NCBI GenBank assembly: GCA_000434115.1
Contig: FR894016.1
Location: 20,785 to 32,988 of the forward strand
Length of the DNA stretch: 12,204 nt
DNA from: Roseburia sp. CAG:309
GTDB taxonomy: Bacteria > Bacillota > Clostridia > Lachnospirales > Lachnospiraceae
Direction of reading: 5' to 3'
The position numbers and the translations under genes were made by a program. Below are positions 1 to 7,101 of the stretch, in pieces (the stretch's first letter is position 1; each line of letters begins with the position of its first letter). The notes below the pieces were generated by a model, which saw only the letters and a list, made by a program, of their open reading frames with translations, did not search any database and was not told the origin of the DNA.

Positions 1-8
1 GAAGAGCA

Positions 9-1721
9 ATGGAAAGGGCGAAGAAAGAAAACAAACAGCGTCAGGGCATTTCTCTTAAATATAAGGGGATGTTATTGACAGCAATCATGATTTTTGTTGT
101 AATTGGGGCGACACTTGCATTGGCGACACCACGAATTGAGAGTAACATGACGGAGACGATCCATTCGTATATGAATGATATCGTAGTGACAAATGGAAGA
201 AGTCTTGATGTGGAAGTAAAAGCACATGGAATCCGTGTTGCACTTTCGGAAAGCAAACTGCGGGAACTTTTTTCCAAAGTAAAAGTAAAAGATATGGAAA
301 GCAGTTATGCTTATGTAGTTGCCGGAAACGGTACGATGCTGTATCATCCGAAAGCAGATAAGATTGGAAAACCGGTAGAAAATGCTGTCGTAAAAGATTT
401 GGTATCGCAGATTGAGAAAGATCAGATTCCGAAGCCAGATGTAGCGACTTATGATTTCGGAGGAACGACAAAGTATGCCGGATATTATGTGGATGAAGAT
501 GGTCAGTATATTGTGATCGTATCAGCAGATGAGAGCGAAGCGCTTTCCGGCGTAACAAAAACCGTTCGAGTTATAATCGGAGCCGGAATAATCTGTGAAA
601 TTCTTTGCATGATTATTGCGTTTTTATGTTTCCACCGTCTGTTTGATCCGCTGAAGAGGATTGCATATCAGGTAGAACGACTGGGTAATCTGGATCTGAA
701 ACATACCGGTGAATTGGATAAATTGGCAAAAAATGGCGGTGAAGTAGGAATGATGGCACGATCTGTTATCGGGGTACAGGGCAAACTTTCCGATGTCGTA
801 ACCGAATTGAAGACGGAAAGTCAGCATTTATTTGCTTCATCAAATCAATTAAGCGGAAATGCGGCGGTGACCGCGGAAACAATCGGACAGATCAGTTATG
901 CGGTGCATGACATGGCAGAGGGAGCATCTTCCCAGGCAAATGATACACAGACAGCGACGGAAAGTGTTATTGTCATCGGTAATATGGTTGATGAGACAAA
1001 TCAGGAAGTGGCAAAACTTCGTGAAAATGTTGAAGTGATGAAATCTTCCGGAGAAAAAGCAGAGCAGACACTGGAAGAGTTAGAAGAGATCAACGAAGAG
1101 GCAAAACAGTCTATCGTTGAGATTTACAATCAGACAAATACAACCAACGAGTCGGCACAGAAGATCAAAGATGCGATCACATTGATCACATCGATTGCAG
1201 AAGAAACAAATCTTCTTTCCCTCAATGCTTCGATCGAGGCAGCGCGTGCCGGGGAACAGGGACGTGGTTTTGCCGTAGTAGCAAGCCAGATCCAGAAATT
1301 GGCAGAACAGTCCAACGAATCCGCAATGCAGGTTCAGCAGATTGCCAATATGCTCATGCAGGATTCCGATCAGGCAGTTGAGATTGTGGATCGCGTCAAA
1401 GAGATCATGGATACGCAGAATGTCAAGATGAATGTTACCGGAGAAATGTTCCAGAAGGTACAGGATGAGATTGAAGCCTCGATGGAGAGCATCAATACGA
1501 TTTATCAGAAGACTGAGAAAATGGACCAGGCAAAGACAGAAGTTGTGGATGTGGTACACAATCTGACCGCAATTGCAGAAGAAAATGCGGCCGGTACCGA
1601 AGAAACTTCCGCATCTGTTACAGAAGTCAATGACATTGTAGAGGACATCTCAAGCAATGCAAAACAGCTTCATGATGCTGCACAGAAGATTGAAGACCAC
1701 ATGAATAAATTTGACGTTTAA
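9..1721 (+). CDS. Methyl-accepting chemotaxis protein with single Cache-like sensor domain
   Basis: Membrane chemoreceptor that would pass ligand signals to the CheA/CheW array. Seen: a basic cytoplasmic N-terminus; TM1 about residues 20-40; an extracellular region of about 145 residues (41-185) with a Cache-like stretch (YVVAGNGTMLYHP near 102-114, ending YIVIVSADE); TM2 about 185-208; HAMP about 208-262; then a long helical signalling domain. The conserved hairpin tip is at about 397-433 (AEETNLLSLNASIEAARAGE, then GRGFAVVA and KLAEQS). The extracellular region is the size of a single rather than a double Cache domain. There is no C-terminal NWETF-type CheR tether. The length of 570 aa is normal for the class. 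The ATG lies 8 nt inside the window, so its ribosome site and promoter are mostly out of view and a slightly more upstream start cannot be excluded. No other chemotaxis genes are visible. Ligand unknown. Confidence 0.93.
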   Translation: MERAKKENKQRQGISLKYKGMLLTAIMIFVVIGATLALATPRIESNMTETIHSYMNDIVVTNGRSLDVEVKAHGIRVALSESKLRELFSKVKVKDMESSYAYVVAGNGTMLYHPKADKIGKPVENAVVKDLVSQIEKDQIPKPDVATYDFGGTTKYAGYYVDEDGQYIVIVSADESEALSGVTKTVRVIIGAGIICEILCMIIAFLCFHRLFDPLKRIAYQVERLGNLDLKHTGELDKLAKNGGEVGMMARSVIGVQGKLSDVVTELKTESQHLFASSNQLSGNAAVTAETIGQISYAVHDMAEGASSQANDTQTATESVIVIGNMVDETNQEVAKLRENVEVMKSSGEKAEQTLEELEEINEEAKQSIVEIYNQTNTTNESAQKIKDAITLITSIAEETNLLSLNASIEAARAGEQGRGFAVVASQIQKLAEQSNESAMQVQQIANMLMQDSDQAVEIVDRVKEIMDTQNVKMNVTGEMFQKVQDEIEASMESINTIYQKTEKMDQAKTEVVDVVHNLTAIAEENAAGTEETSASVTEVNDIVEDISSNAKQLHDAAQKIEDHMNKFDV

Positions 1722-1737
1722 GAGAACGGATTTATAT

Positions 1738-1782
1738 AAAAAATAAGAGGTTTCCTCATTATGAGGAGGCCTCTTATTTTTT
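1738..1782. terminator. Bidirectional rho-independent terminator between convergent genes
   Basis: An 18-bp stem (1741-1758 with 1762-1779; two G-T wobbles, otherwise perfect) closes a 3-nt loop. On the plus strand it is followed by a run of six T (1777-1782). On the minus strand it is followed by six T (plus-strand A run 1738-1743). It lies 16 nt after the chemoreceptor stop and 35-40 nt after the histidine kinase stop, so it can end both convergent transcripts. Confidence 0.93.
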
Positions 1783-1816
1783 GGAATGATAGTAACTATT
1801 GTTAGATTCTGAATCG

Positions 1817-2911
1817 TTACGAATGATATTTCAATGTAAAGACAAATTCGGTTCCGACACCGACGGTACTTACGACGTTGATCGTCTGATTGTGTGCCTG
1901 TATGATCTCTTTGGAGATGGAAAGCCCAAGTCCGGTTCCGCGCTTGTCTTTTCCACGGGAAATATCAGTTTTATAAAAGCGGTCAAATACTTTGTTCACA
2001 GATTCTTTCGGAATTCCAATGCCGGAGTCTTTGACGGAAACAAATACTTTTGTTCCCTTTTTCCGTAAACTGATCTTAATCTCAGAATTGTTGTAGCTGA
2101 ATTTAACTGCATTGTCGATCAGGTTATATAACACCTGATGAATCTTGCTTTCATCTGCTTCCACGAGCAGTTCTTTCTGCGTATTAAAATCCAGAACAAA
2201 CGAGATCTCCCTCTTTGCCGCTGTTCCTTCCAACGTATTTACTGTTTGAATAATTGTCTCACAAATATTAAAGGTTGTGATGTCAAGAAGCACATTGTCG
2301 CCGTTAAATGAATTTAATTCCAGCAGATTGGAGGTTAGATTCGTAAGCCGGTCAGTTTCCGATAAAATAATATTCAGGTACTTTTCCTGTGCTTCGTAAG
2401 GAATCGTACCATCAAGCATTGCCTGTGCGTACCCGTGAATCGATGTAAGCGGCGAACGAAAGTCGTGGGAAATATTGGAAATAAATGCGCGCTGGTAGTC
2501 GTCGAAGTTATTCAGGTCTTCCGCAATTATATTCAATGCATCGGCAAGATCACCAAATTCATCGGAAGTGTGAAGGGTGACCGGTTCATTTTTCTGATGA
2601 ATGGAAAAATGCTTTGCTGCATTGCACAGCCGCCGTAGCGGGATGATATTCATGGCGTAGATCAGGAAAAAAGATACTGCCAGAACTCCACCCATCATAA
2701 ACAAGATGGAGTCGAGCAGATTGAAATAATATTGCAGCCGCTCCGCAATGTATCCGCTCGTAAGTGCCTCATTTTCCATCGCGGCCGCCATCAGACTATT
2801 GCGGACAAGCGCAAAGACAAGCGTGTGCGTCAGGTAATAGGATGACGTAAAAATGCACAGGTAGAGGAGGATCAGTTTTTTTCCAAATGTCAGGCGAATT
2901 CGATTTCTCAT
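1817..2911 (-). CDS. Sensor histidine kinase (HAMP-HisKA-HATPase_c)
   Basis: Membrane sensor kinase that should phosphorylate the response regulator encoded just upstream. Seen in 364 aa: TM1 about 13-36; an extracytoplasmic loop of only about 30 residues; TM2 about 67-90; HAMP about 90-140; H-box SNISHDFRSPLTS with phosphoacceptor His149; N-box NLIDNAVKF (Asn263, Asn267); G1 DSGIGIP (295-301); F-box VFDRFYK (308-314); G2 GTGLGLS (325-331). All catalytic boxes are intact. The start is ATG at 2911, with AAAGG about 9 nt upstream and 5 nt after the regulator stop, so translation is probably coupled. The loop is too short for a folded ligand-binding domain, which suggests sensing within the membrane or through a partner protein; this is inference. 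The stimulus is unknown. Order and spacing mark it as the last gene of the mutS2 unit. Confidence 0.93.
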   Translation of the reverse strand: MRNRIRLTFGKKLILLYLCIFTSSYYLTHTLVFALVRNSLMAAAMENEALTSGYIAERLQYYFNLLDSILFMMGGVLAVSFFLIYAMNIIPLRRLCNAAKHFSIHQKNEPVTLHTSDEFGDLADALNIIAEDLNNFDDYQRAFISNISHDFRSPLTSIHGYAQAMLDGTIPYEAQEKYLNIILSETDRLTNLTSNLLELNSFNGDNVLLDITTFNICETIIQTVNTLEGTAAKREISFVLDFNTQKELLVEADESKIHQVLYNLIDNAVKFSYNNSEIKISLRKKGTKVFVSVKDSGIGIPKESVNKVFDRFYKTDISRGKDKRGTGLGLSISKEIIQAHNQTINVVSTVGVGTEFVFTLKYHS

Positions 2912-2916
2912 AATGA

Positions 2917-3639
2917 TCAGCCTTTCTTTGTTTCAAATTTATAGCCAATGCCCCATACGGTAGCAAGGCGCCATTCGTCGTGGTCTTTGATCTTTTCGCG
3001 CAGTCGTTTGATATGAACATCGACGGTACGTGTATCGACGACGTATTCGTAACCCCAGATGCGGTCGAGAAGCTGTTCTCTTGTAAATACCTGATTTGGA
3101 TGTGTGGCGAGAAAATACAAAAGTTCCAGTTCTTTTGGCGGCATTTCGACCGGATGGCCCATATATACAACAGAATAGTTTGACAAACTGACGGTAAGAT
3201 CGGTGTATTGTATCGTCTCAGTGCCGGATTCGGTGGCAGCCGACGGAGCTGCCGGGGCATTTCCTGTCGTCTGATAACGCCGTAAAACGGCTTTTACGCG
3301 TGCCACCAGTTCTTTGGAATCAAAAGGTTTGATGATGTAGTCATCGGCACCAAGCTCCAATCCCAGCACTTTGTCAAAAACCTCTCCCTTTGCCGAGAGC
3401 ATGATGATCGGAACGGTGGAAGTTTTGCGGATCTCGCGACACACATCGTATCCGTCAATGCCCGGAAGCATGATATCAAGCAGGATCAGATCCGGTTGAA
3501 AGGAAGCATTTTTCTTCAATGCCTCTTCGCCGTCGTGTGCCTGCATACACTGGAAACATTCTTTGGTTAAGTATAATTCAATCAACTCTGCAATGTTGGC
3601 GTCGTCGTCAACAATCAGTATTTTTTGTTTTTCTGCCAT
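2917..3639 (-). CDS. OmpR/PhoB-family response regulator
   Basis: DNA-binding transcription regulator paired with the downstream kinase. Numbered from the ATG at 3648 (243 aa), the receiver domain (about 8-122) has the acidic pocket Asp14-Asp15, phosphoacceptor Asp58 in LILLDIMLPG, Ser85 (IMLSAK) and Lys107 (IIKPFD). An Ala/Pro/Ser/Thr-rich linker (about 126-145) leads to a winged helix-turn-helix (about 150-240) with the family recognition helix TRTVDVHIKRLREK and the wing VWGIGYKF. The start chosen is the second ATG at 3639 (240 aa, MAEKQKILIVDDD): AAGGA lies 8 nt before it, whereas the ATG at 3648 overlaps the same ribosome site and has no spacing of its own. It follows the mutS2 stop by 15 nt. 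The target genes cannot be read from the sequence. Confidence 0.94.
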   Translation of the reverse strand: MAEKQKILIVDDDANIAELIELYLTKECFQCMQAHDGEEALKKNASFQPDLILLDIMLPGIDGYDVCREIRKTSTVPIIMLSAKGEVFDKVLGLELGADDYIIKPFDSKELVARVKAVLRRYQTTGNAPAAPSAATESGTETIQYTDLTVSLSNYSVVYMGHPVEMPPKELELLYFLATHPNQVFTREQLLDRIWGYEYVVDTRTVDVHIKRLREKIKDHDEWRLATVWGIGYKFETKKG

Positions 3640-3654
3640 GGAAGTCATCCTTTC

Positions 3655-6024
3655 TTATTTGAACTCTGCCACAGTCACGCCGTAGCCGCCCTCACCGTAT
3701 TCTCCCATACGATAGGTTTTGATGTATTTACTCTTTTTCAAATGCGCCTGCACGGCATTTCGCAGAGCACCGGTTCCGACTCCGTGGATAATGGTGATCT
3801 GGTGCAGTTTGGCAAGGTAAGCATCGTCAAGGTATTTATCCAAAAGTGCAATTGCCTCGTCAACCGTTTTTCCGATAAGATTGATGCTGGAGGAAACCTG
3901 AAGTGACTTCATCATTTTGATCTTTCCGGCACCGGAACGTTCACGAAGCTGTTCTTTCCGGTTCTGCAAGGTCTCTTCTTCGAGAAGTTCCAGATCATCC
4001 ACATTGACTTCGGAACGCATAATGCCCATTTGTACGAAGCATTTTCCTTTGGCATTTGGCAGCGACATCACCGTACCTTTTACCCCCATGGAATGCACCA
4101 TGACAAGGTCGCCGACGGAAAGCTTTCCCGGAGCTGTCTTTGGACGGTTTCCCTTTTGCTTCGTTGTCAGTTTTTCTCCGGTTTTCTTGAGCTGCTCGCG
4201 GATCGCAGAACGCTGGCGTTCCATATCGCTGACATTTCCTTTGCCGCCATCCATCCATTTATTGTATTTGCGGATGGAATCGTCCGCCATGTCTTTTGCC
4301 TTCTGTAATATCTCATTGGCTTCTTCATTTGCACGGCGCAAAATCTTTTCTTTTGCTTTATCAATTCGTTCATTTTTCTCTGCCAGTTTTTTCTTCTGCC
4401 GCTCGATTTCTTCGCGGTAAGCAGCCGCTTTCGCACGTTCTTCTTCCAATTCTTTCCGTGTGCTTTCGAGCCCGGTCACAACGTCCTCAAAGGATTTGGA
4501 ATCTTCGTCGACGAGGGATTTTGCTTTCTCAATAATTTCGTCGGAAATTCCCAGTTTGCTGGAAATCGCAAAGGCGTTACTTTTTCCAGGAACGCCGATG
4601 AGCAGACGGTAGGTCGGCTGCAGGGATTCCACGTCAAATTCGCACGAAGCATTTTCTACGTGATCTGTCGAAAGGGCGTAGATCTTCAGCTCGCTGTAAT
4701 GTGTCGTCGCCATCGCGGTCACATTTCGCTGTAAAAGATTGTCAAGAATGCTGATGGCAAGTGCCGCACCTTCGACCGGATCGGTTCCGGCACCAAGTTC
4801 ATCAAAAAGTGCAAGCGTATTTTTATCCGCACGTTTCAGGATCGAAACGGTGTTTGTCATGTGCGAGGAGAATGTACTCAGGCTCTGCTCGATACTCTGC
4901 TCATCCCCGATGTCTGCGTACACTTCGTGAAATACGCGCAGATGAGAGCCGTCAAACGCCGGAATATGGAGCCCCGCCTGTCCCATCAAAGTAAATAAGC
5001 CGACGGTTTTCAGCGAAACGGTCTTACCGCCGGTGTTTGGGCCGGTGATGATGAGAAGCCGGTAATCTTTTCCCAATGTGACATCAATCGGCACAACGCG
5101 GTCGCGCGGAATCAATGGATGCCGTCCTTTTTTGATCTCTATATAATTGTCGTCGAAAATCGGTTCGCTTCCCTGCATTTTTTTGGATAATTTTGCCTTT
5201 GCAAAGATGAAGTCAAGTTCTGCCAGCAAAATGACATCGCGCTCAAGTCCCTCGGTTTCCGGCGCGCAAATACTGCTGATGGAAGCAAGGATTCGCTCAA
5301 TTTCTTCCTGTTCTTTCATCGCAAGTTCGGCGAGATCGTTGTTCAATTTGACAATTGCCATCGGTTCGATGAAAAAGGTGGAACCGGTGGAACTCTGATC
5401 GTGGATCATTCCCTGAAATGCGGATTTGTATTCCTGCTTTACCGGCAGACAATATCTTCCATTTCGCATGGTAACAATGTTATCACGCAACATGTCTCCC
5501 GACGAGTTGACGGTTACAGACAGCTGCTCCCGGATTTTGTCATTTGTCGTTTTCATCGCCCGGCGGATGCGTTTCAATTCGCTGCTTGCATCGTCGCTGA
5601 TCTCATCCTCGGATAGGATACAGCGGCTGATCTCGCGGCGGATCTCCGGAAACGTCTGAAGTCCGTTGAAGCGCCCGGACAAAAAGTCGGTTTCCTCGTC
5701 CTTTTTATCAAATTCAACTGCCCGCTTGGCGGCTTCCAAAAGAGCCCCAATCCGCAGAAGTTCACCAGCTCCCAGTGTCCCACCTTTGGCAAGCGGCACA
5801 AGGCTTGGGCGGATGTCTGTCAACCCATGAAAGGATAGCGCCCCATGATGAAAGAGCCTTGTCAAAGCGTGGCTTGTCTCCGCCTGCATCGCCACAATTT
5901 CCCCACGGTCCGACGACGGACGAAGCCGCCTCGCGCTGTCCTTTCCGAGCGCAGAATCGGCCTCTTCCACGAGCATATCTATGATTTTGTCATATTCTAA
6001 TGTCTTTAAAACTTTTTTATTCAC
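3655..6024 (-). CDS. mutS2: MutS2 / RqcU ATPase with C-terminal Smr domain
   Basis: MutS-family ATPase without the mismatch-recognition domain. Known roles of the family are suppression of homologous recombination and, in Bacillus subtilis, splitting of collided ribosomes. Seen in 789 aa (close to the usual 780-790): core/clamp domain about 1-300; Walker A GPNTGGKT (328-335); signature region DEQSIEQSLSTFSSHM (374-389); Walker B LALFDELGAGTDP (404-416); a switch-region histidine THYSELK (441-447); a long charged coiled coil about 505-625; a KOW-like segment about 635-680 (VGDLVMVHSMGVKGTV); and an Smr domain 712-789 with HGVGTGALR (747-755). The usual LDLRG at the Smr start reads INLIG (714-718). 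The start is GTG at 6024, supported by GGAG 8 nt upstream. It is the first gene of a unit that continues into the two-component pair. Confidence 0.96.
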   Translation of the reverse strand: MNKKVLKTLEYDKIIDMLVEEADSALGKDSARRLRPSSDRGEIVAMQAETSHALTRLFHHGALSFHGLTDIRPSLVPLAKGGTLGAGELLRIGALLEAAKRAVEFDKKDEETDFLSGRFNGLQTFPEIRREISRCILSEDEISDDASSELKRIRRAMKTTNDKIREQLSVTVNSSGDMLRDNIVTMRNGRYCLPVKQEYKSAFQGMIHDQSSTGSTFFIEPMAIVKLNNDLAELAMKEQEEIERILASISSICAPETEGLERDVILLAELDFIFAKAKLSKKMQGSEPIFDDNYIEIKKGRHPLIPRDRVVPIDVTLGKDYRLLIITGPNTGGKTVSLKTVGLFTLMGQAGLHIPAFDGSHLRVFHEVYADIGDEQSIEQSLSTFSSHMTNTVSILKRADKNTLALFDELGAGTDPVEGAALAISILDNLLQRNVTAMATTHYSELKIYALSTDHVENASCEFDVESLQPTYRLLIGVPGKSNAFAISSKLGISDEIIEKAKSLVDEDSKSFEDVVTGLESTRKELEEERAKAAAYREEIERQKKKLAEKNERIDKAKEKILRRANEEANEILQKAKDMADDSIRKYNKWMDGGKGNVSDMERQRSAIREQLKKTGEKLTTKQKGNRPKTAPGKLSVGDLVMVHSMGVKGTVMSLPNAKGKCFVQMGIMRSEVNVDDLELLEEETLQNRKEQLRERSGAGKIKMMKSLQVSSSINLIGKTVDEAIALLDKYLDDAYLAKLHQITIIHGVGTGALRNAVQAHLKKSKYIKTYRMGEYGEGGYGVTVAEFK

Positions 6025-6065
6025 AATCTAATCTCCATTCCAGTGCTTTGCACGAGTGTCTCAAA

Positions 6066-6105
6066 CGATGTTCCGCAGGCATGCAAGCATGCCTGGAAAC
6101 ATACG
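6066..6105 (-). promoter_or_regulatory. Hairpin at the very 5' end of the mutS2 leader
   Basis: A perfect 9-bp inverted repeat, CAGGCATGC (6076-6084) and GCATGCCTG (6087-6095), is separated by two bases. It is flanked by a further imperfect pairing (ATGTTCC region 6067-6074 with GGAAACAT 6095-6102). It begins within about 10 nt of the predicted start site. No T run follows in the minus direction, so it is not a terminator. A second small hairpin, GTGC-3 nt-GCAC (6043-6053), lies between it and the ribosome site. Plausible roles are mRNA 5' stabilisation or a protein binding site; neither is shown by the sequence. Confidence 0.5.
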
Positions 6106-6117
6106 ATGATACCCTGT

Positions 6118-6146
6118 ATTGTACCATACCAAAGGCGGGGTTACAA
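6118..6146 (-). promoter_or_regulatory. Sigma-A-type promoter of the mutS2 unit
   Basis: Read on the minus strand, TTGTAA (6141-6146) and TACAAT (6118-6123) are separated by exactly 17 nt. A TG one base before the -10 box gives an extended -10. Predicted start is near 6111, which leaves a leader of about 87 nt before the GTG at 6024. The -35 box overlaps the ATG region of the decayed divergent gene (6146). No other promoter of this quality was seen upstream of mutS2. Confidence 0.72.
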
Positions 6147-7001
6147 TGGGTTTGGCGAAAAAATTCGTTTTTGGAAGCGTGGCGGAAAAAGGCAGCGTAA
6201 AAAGGGAAACTCGGCGAAATCCGTTGCCTCCCCGCCACGGAGCAGGGCTAAAAGGCAACGCAAATGGGGGAAGTCGCCAAAACAATACCCAATGGCTGAT
6301 GCAGCAGTTTGAGTATGTCAAGACCTTGGACGAAGAGTAGTTTATGTATTGGATGTGGAAGCATTCCGGAATTTTCAAGGGCTACAGCAAGACCGCGCAG
6401 GAGTTCCTTACCAAATATCGTCAGCTCGTCCTTGAAGGAATGCGGAATGACGCGAAAAACAATCTCAATTTTCTTTTGGCAGAAAGCGGATTTCAGACGT
6501 GGAAAAAACGGCATTTTTATCGGAGCTCGGCAAATGAACTTGAGCAGATCAAGAAGTATATTCGTTCCAATGAACGCTCGAAAAATCCTGACATTTCGGA
6601 ACATTTGGCAAAAAATATTTTGGAACTTGCGAAAATGGCATATTCGGAGACTGGCCAGAATACGAAACTGCTGGCAGAATTATTTGAATCCCCAGCCAGC
6701 ACAATGACGCACAAATATCTTTCGGATCTTTTTCATATTCCGGAGCGTAATGAAATGCATATCCGCAGCAGACAGGCAATCCAAAAACTTGAAAAATATG
6801 CCAATGATCTGTTATGTGGCACAGCAGCGGTACCGTACCAAAATTGCCGACACTGTGGAAACTTACAGTCAGAGCGAGGCGAAAAAAGTATTTTTGGATA
6901 TGGCAAATGCAGTTCTGATCGCCTGCAATATGCCGGCTGTCAACGAAAAGTACCGTTATGACAAACAGCTTTTACAGAGTTTTCAGGAGGAAGAGGTGTG
7001 A
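6146..7001 (+). pseudogene. Decayed gene of unknown function (amber codon plus frameshift)
   Basis: Three ORF pieces read as one broken protein of about 285 aa. Piece 1 starts at ATG 6146 (MGLAKKF...), with a purine/G-rich AAAGGCGGGG 5 nt upstream, and ends at TAG 6338-6340. Piece 2 continues in the same frame from 6341 (FMYWMWKHSGIFKGYSK...; first ATG 6344) as a helical, Lys/Glu-rich sequence. Around 6810-6820 (after KLEKYANDLL) the sensible reading moves by one base into the frame that ends at TGA 6999-7001 (QQRYRTKIADTVETYSQSEA, then KKVFLDMANAVLIAC, ending LLQSFQEEEV). Removing one base there makes the join seamless. The old frame turns into Cys/Gly/Arg-rich sequence with no coding feel and stops at 6961. 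No family was recognised, and no signal peptide, membrane segment or catalytic motif was seen. A short functional ORF at 6344-6961 is the alternative, but its ribosome site is weak and its tail looks out of frame. Confidence 0.6.
6222..6260. repeat. Short inverted and imperfect direct repeats inside the decayed gene
   Basis: CGTTGCCT (6222-6229) is the exact inverse of AGGCAACG (6253-6260), with CCC/GGG available inside the loop. In addition, two blocks starting AAAGGCA (6188-6219 and 6251-6282) match at about 24 of 32 positions. They could be a small hairpin, a degenerate repeat unit, or chance in a GC-rich patch. Confidence 0.25.
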
Positions 7002-7020
7002 TGCAATTTAAAAGAAAACC

Positions 7021-7049
7021 TTGATTTTGTCACAAAAAGCCTGTACAAT
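7021..7049 (+). promoter_or_regulatory. Sigma-A-type promoter for the surface protein operon
   Basis: TTGATT (7021-7026), a 17-nt spacer and TACAAT (7044-7049). Predicted start is near 7056, giving a leader of about 46 nt to the ATG at 7102. It lies just after the end of the decayed gene (7001), in an otherwise AT-rich gap. It probably also serves the two downstream genes, since no terminator or clear promoter was seen between them. Confidence 0.68.
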
Positions 7050-7101
7050 GAAGAATGCAATATAAAGTGAAGTTTTTCATTGTCAGAAAGGAAGAGTAAA
7101 A

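Noticed and set aside
3640..3648. Upstream ATG (3648) as the response regulator start, giving 243 aa
   Set aside because: The AAGGA ribosome site overlaps this ATG with no spacing but is 8 nt from the ATG at 3639, which also gives the usual short lead into the receiver domain.
6066..6105. Leader hairpin as a terminator
   Set aside because: No T run follows the stem on either strand.
6043..6312. 89-codon Lys/Arg/Ser-rich plus-strand ORF crossing the mutS2 promoter
   Set aside because: It overlaps the promoter and leader hairpin and lacks a ribosome site. Its repeated KRQRK words come from the imperfect DNA repeat in this patch.
6806..6825. Programmed frameshift instead of gene decay
   Set aside because: There is no slippery heptamer or obvious stimulatory structure, and a separate in-frame amber codon upstream already breaks the gene.
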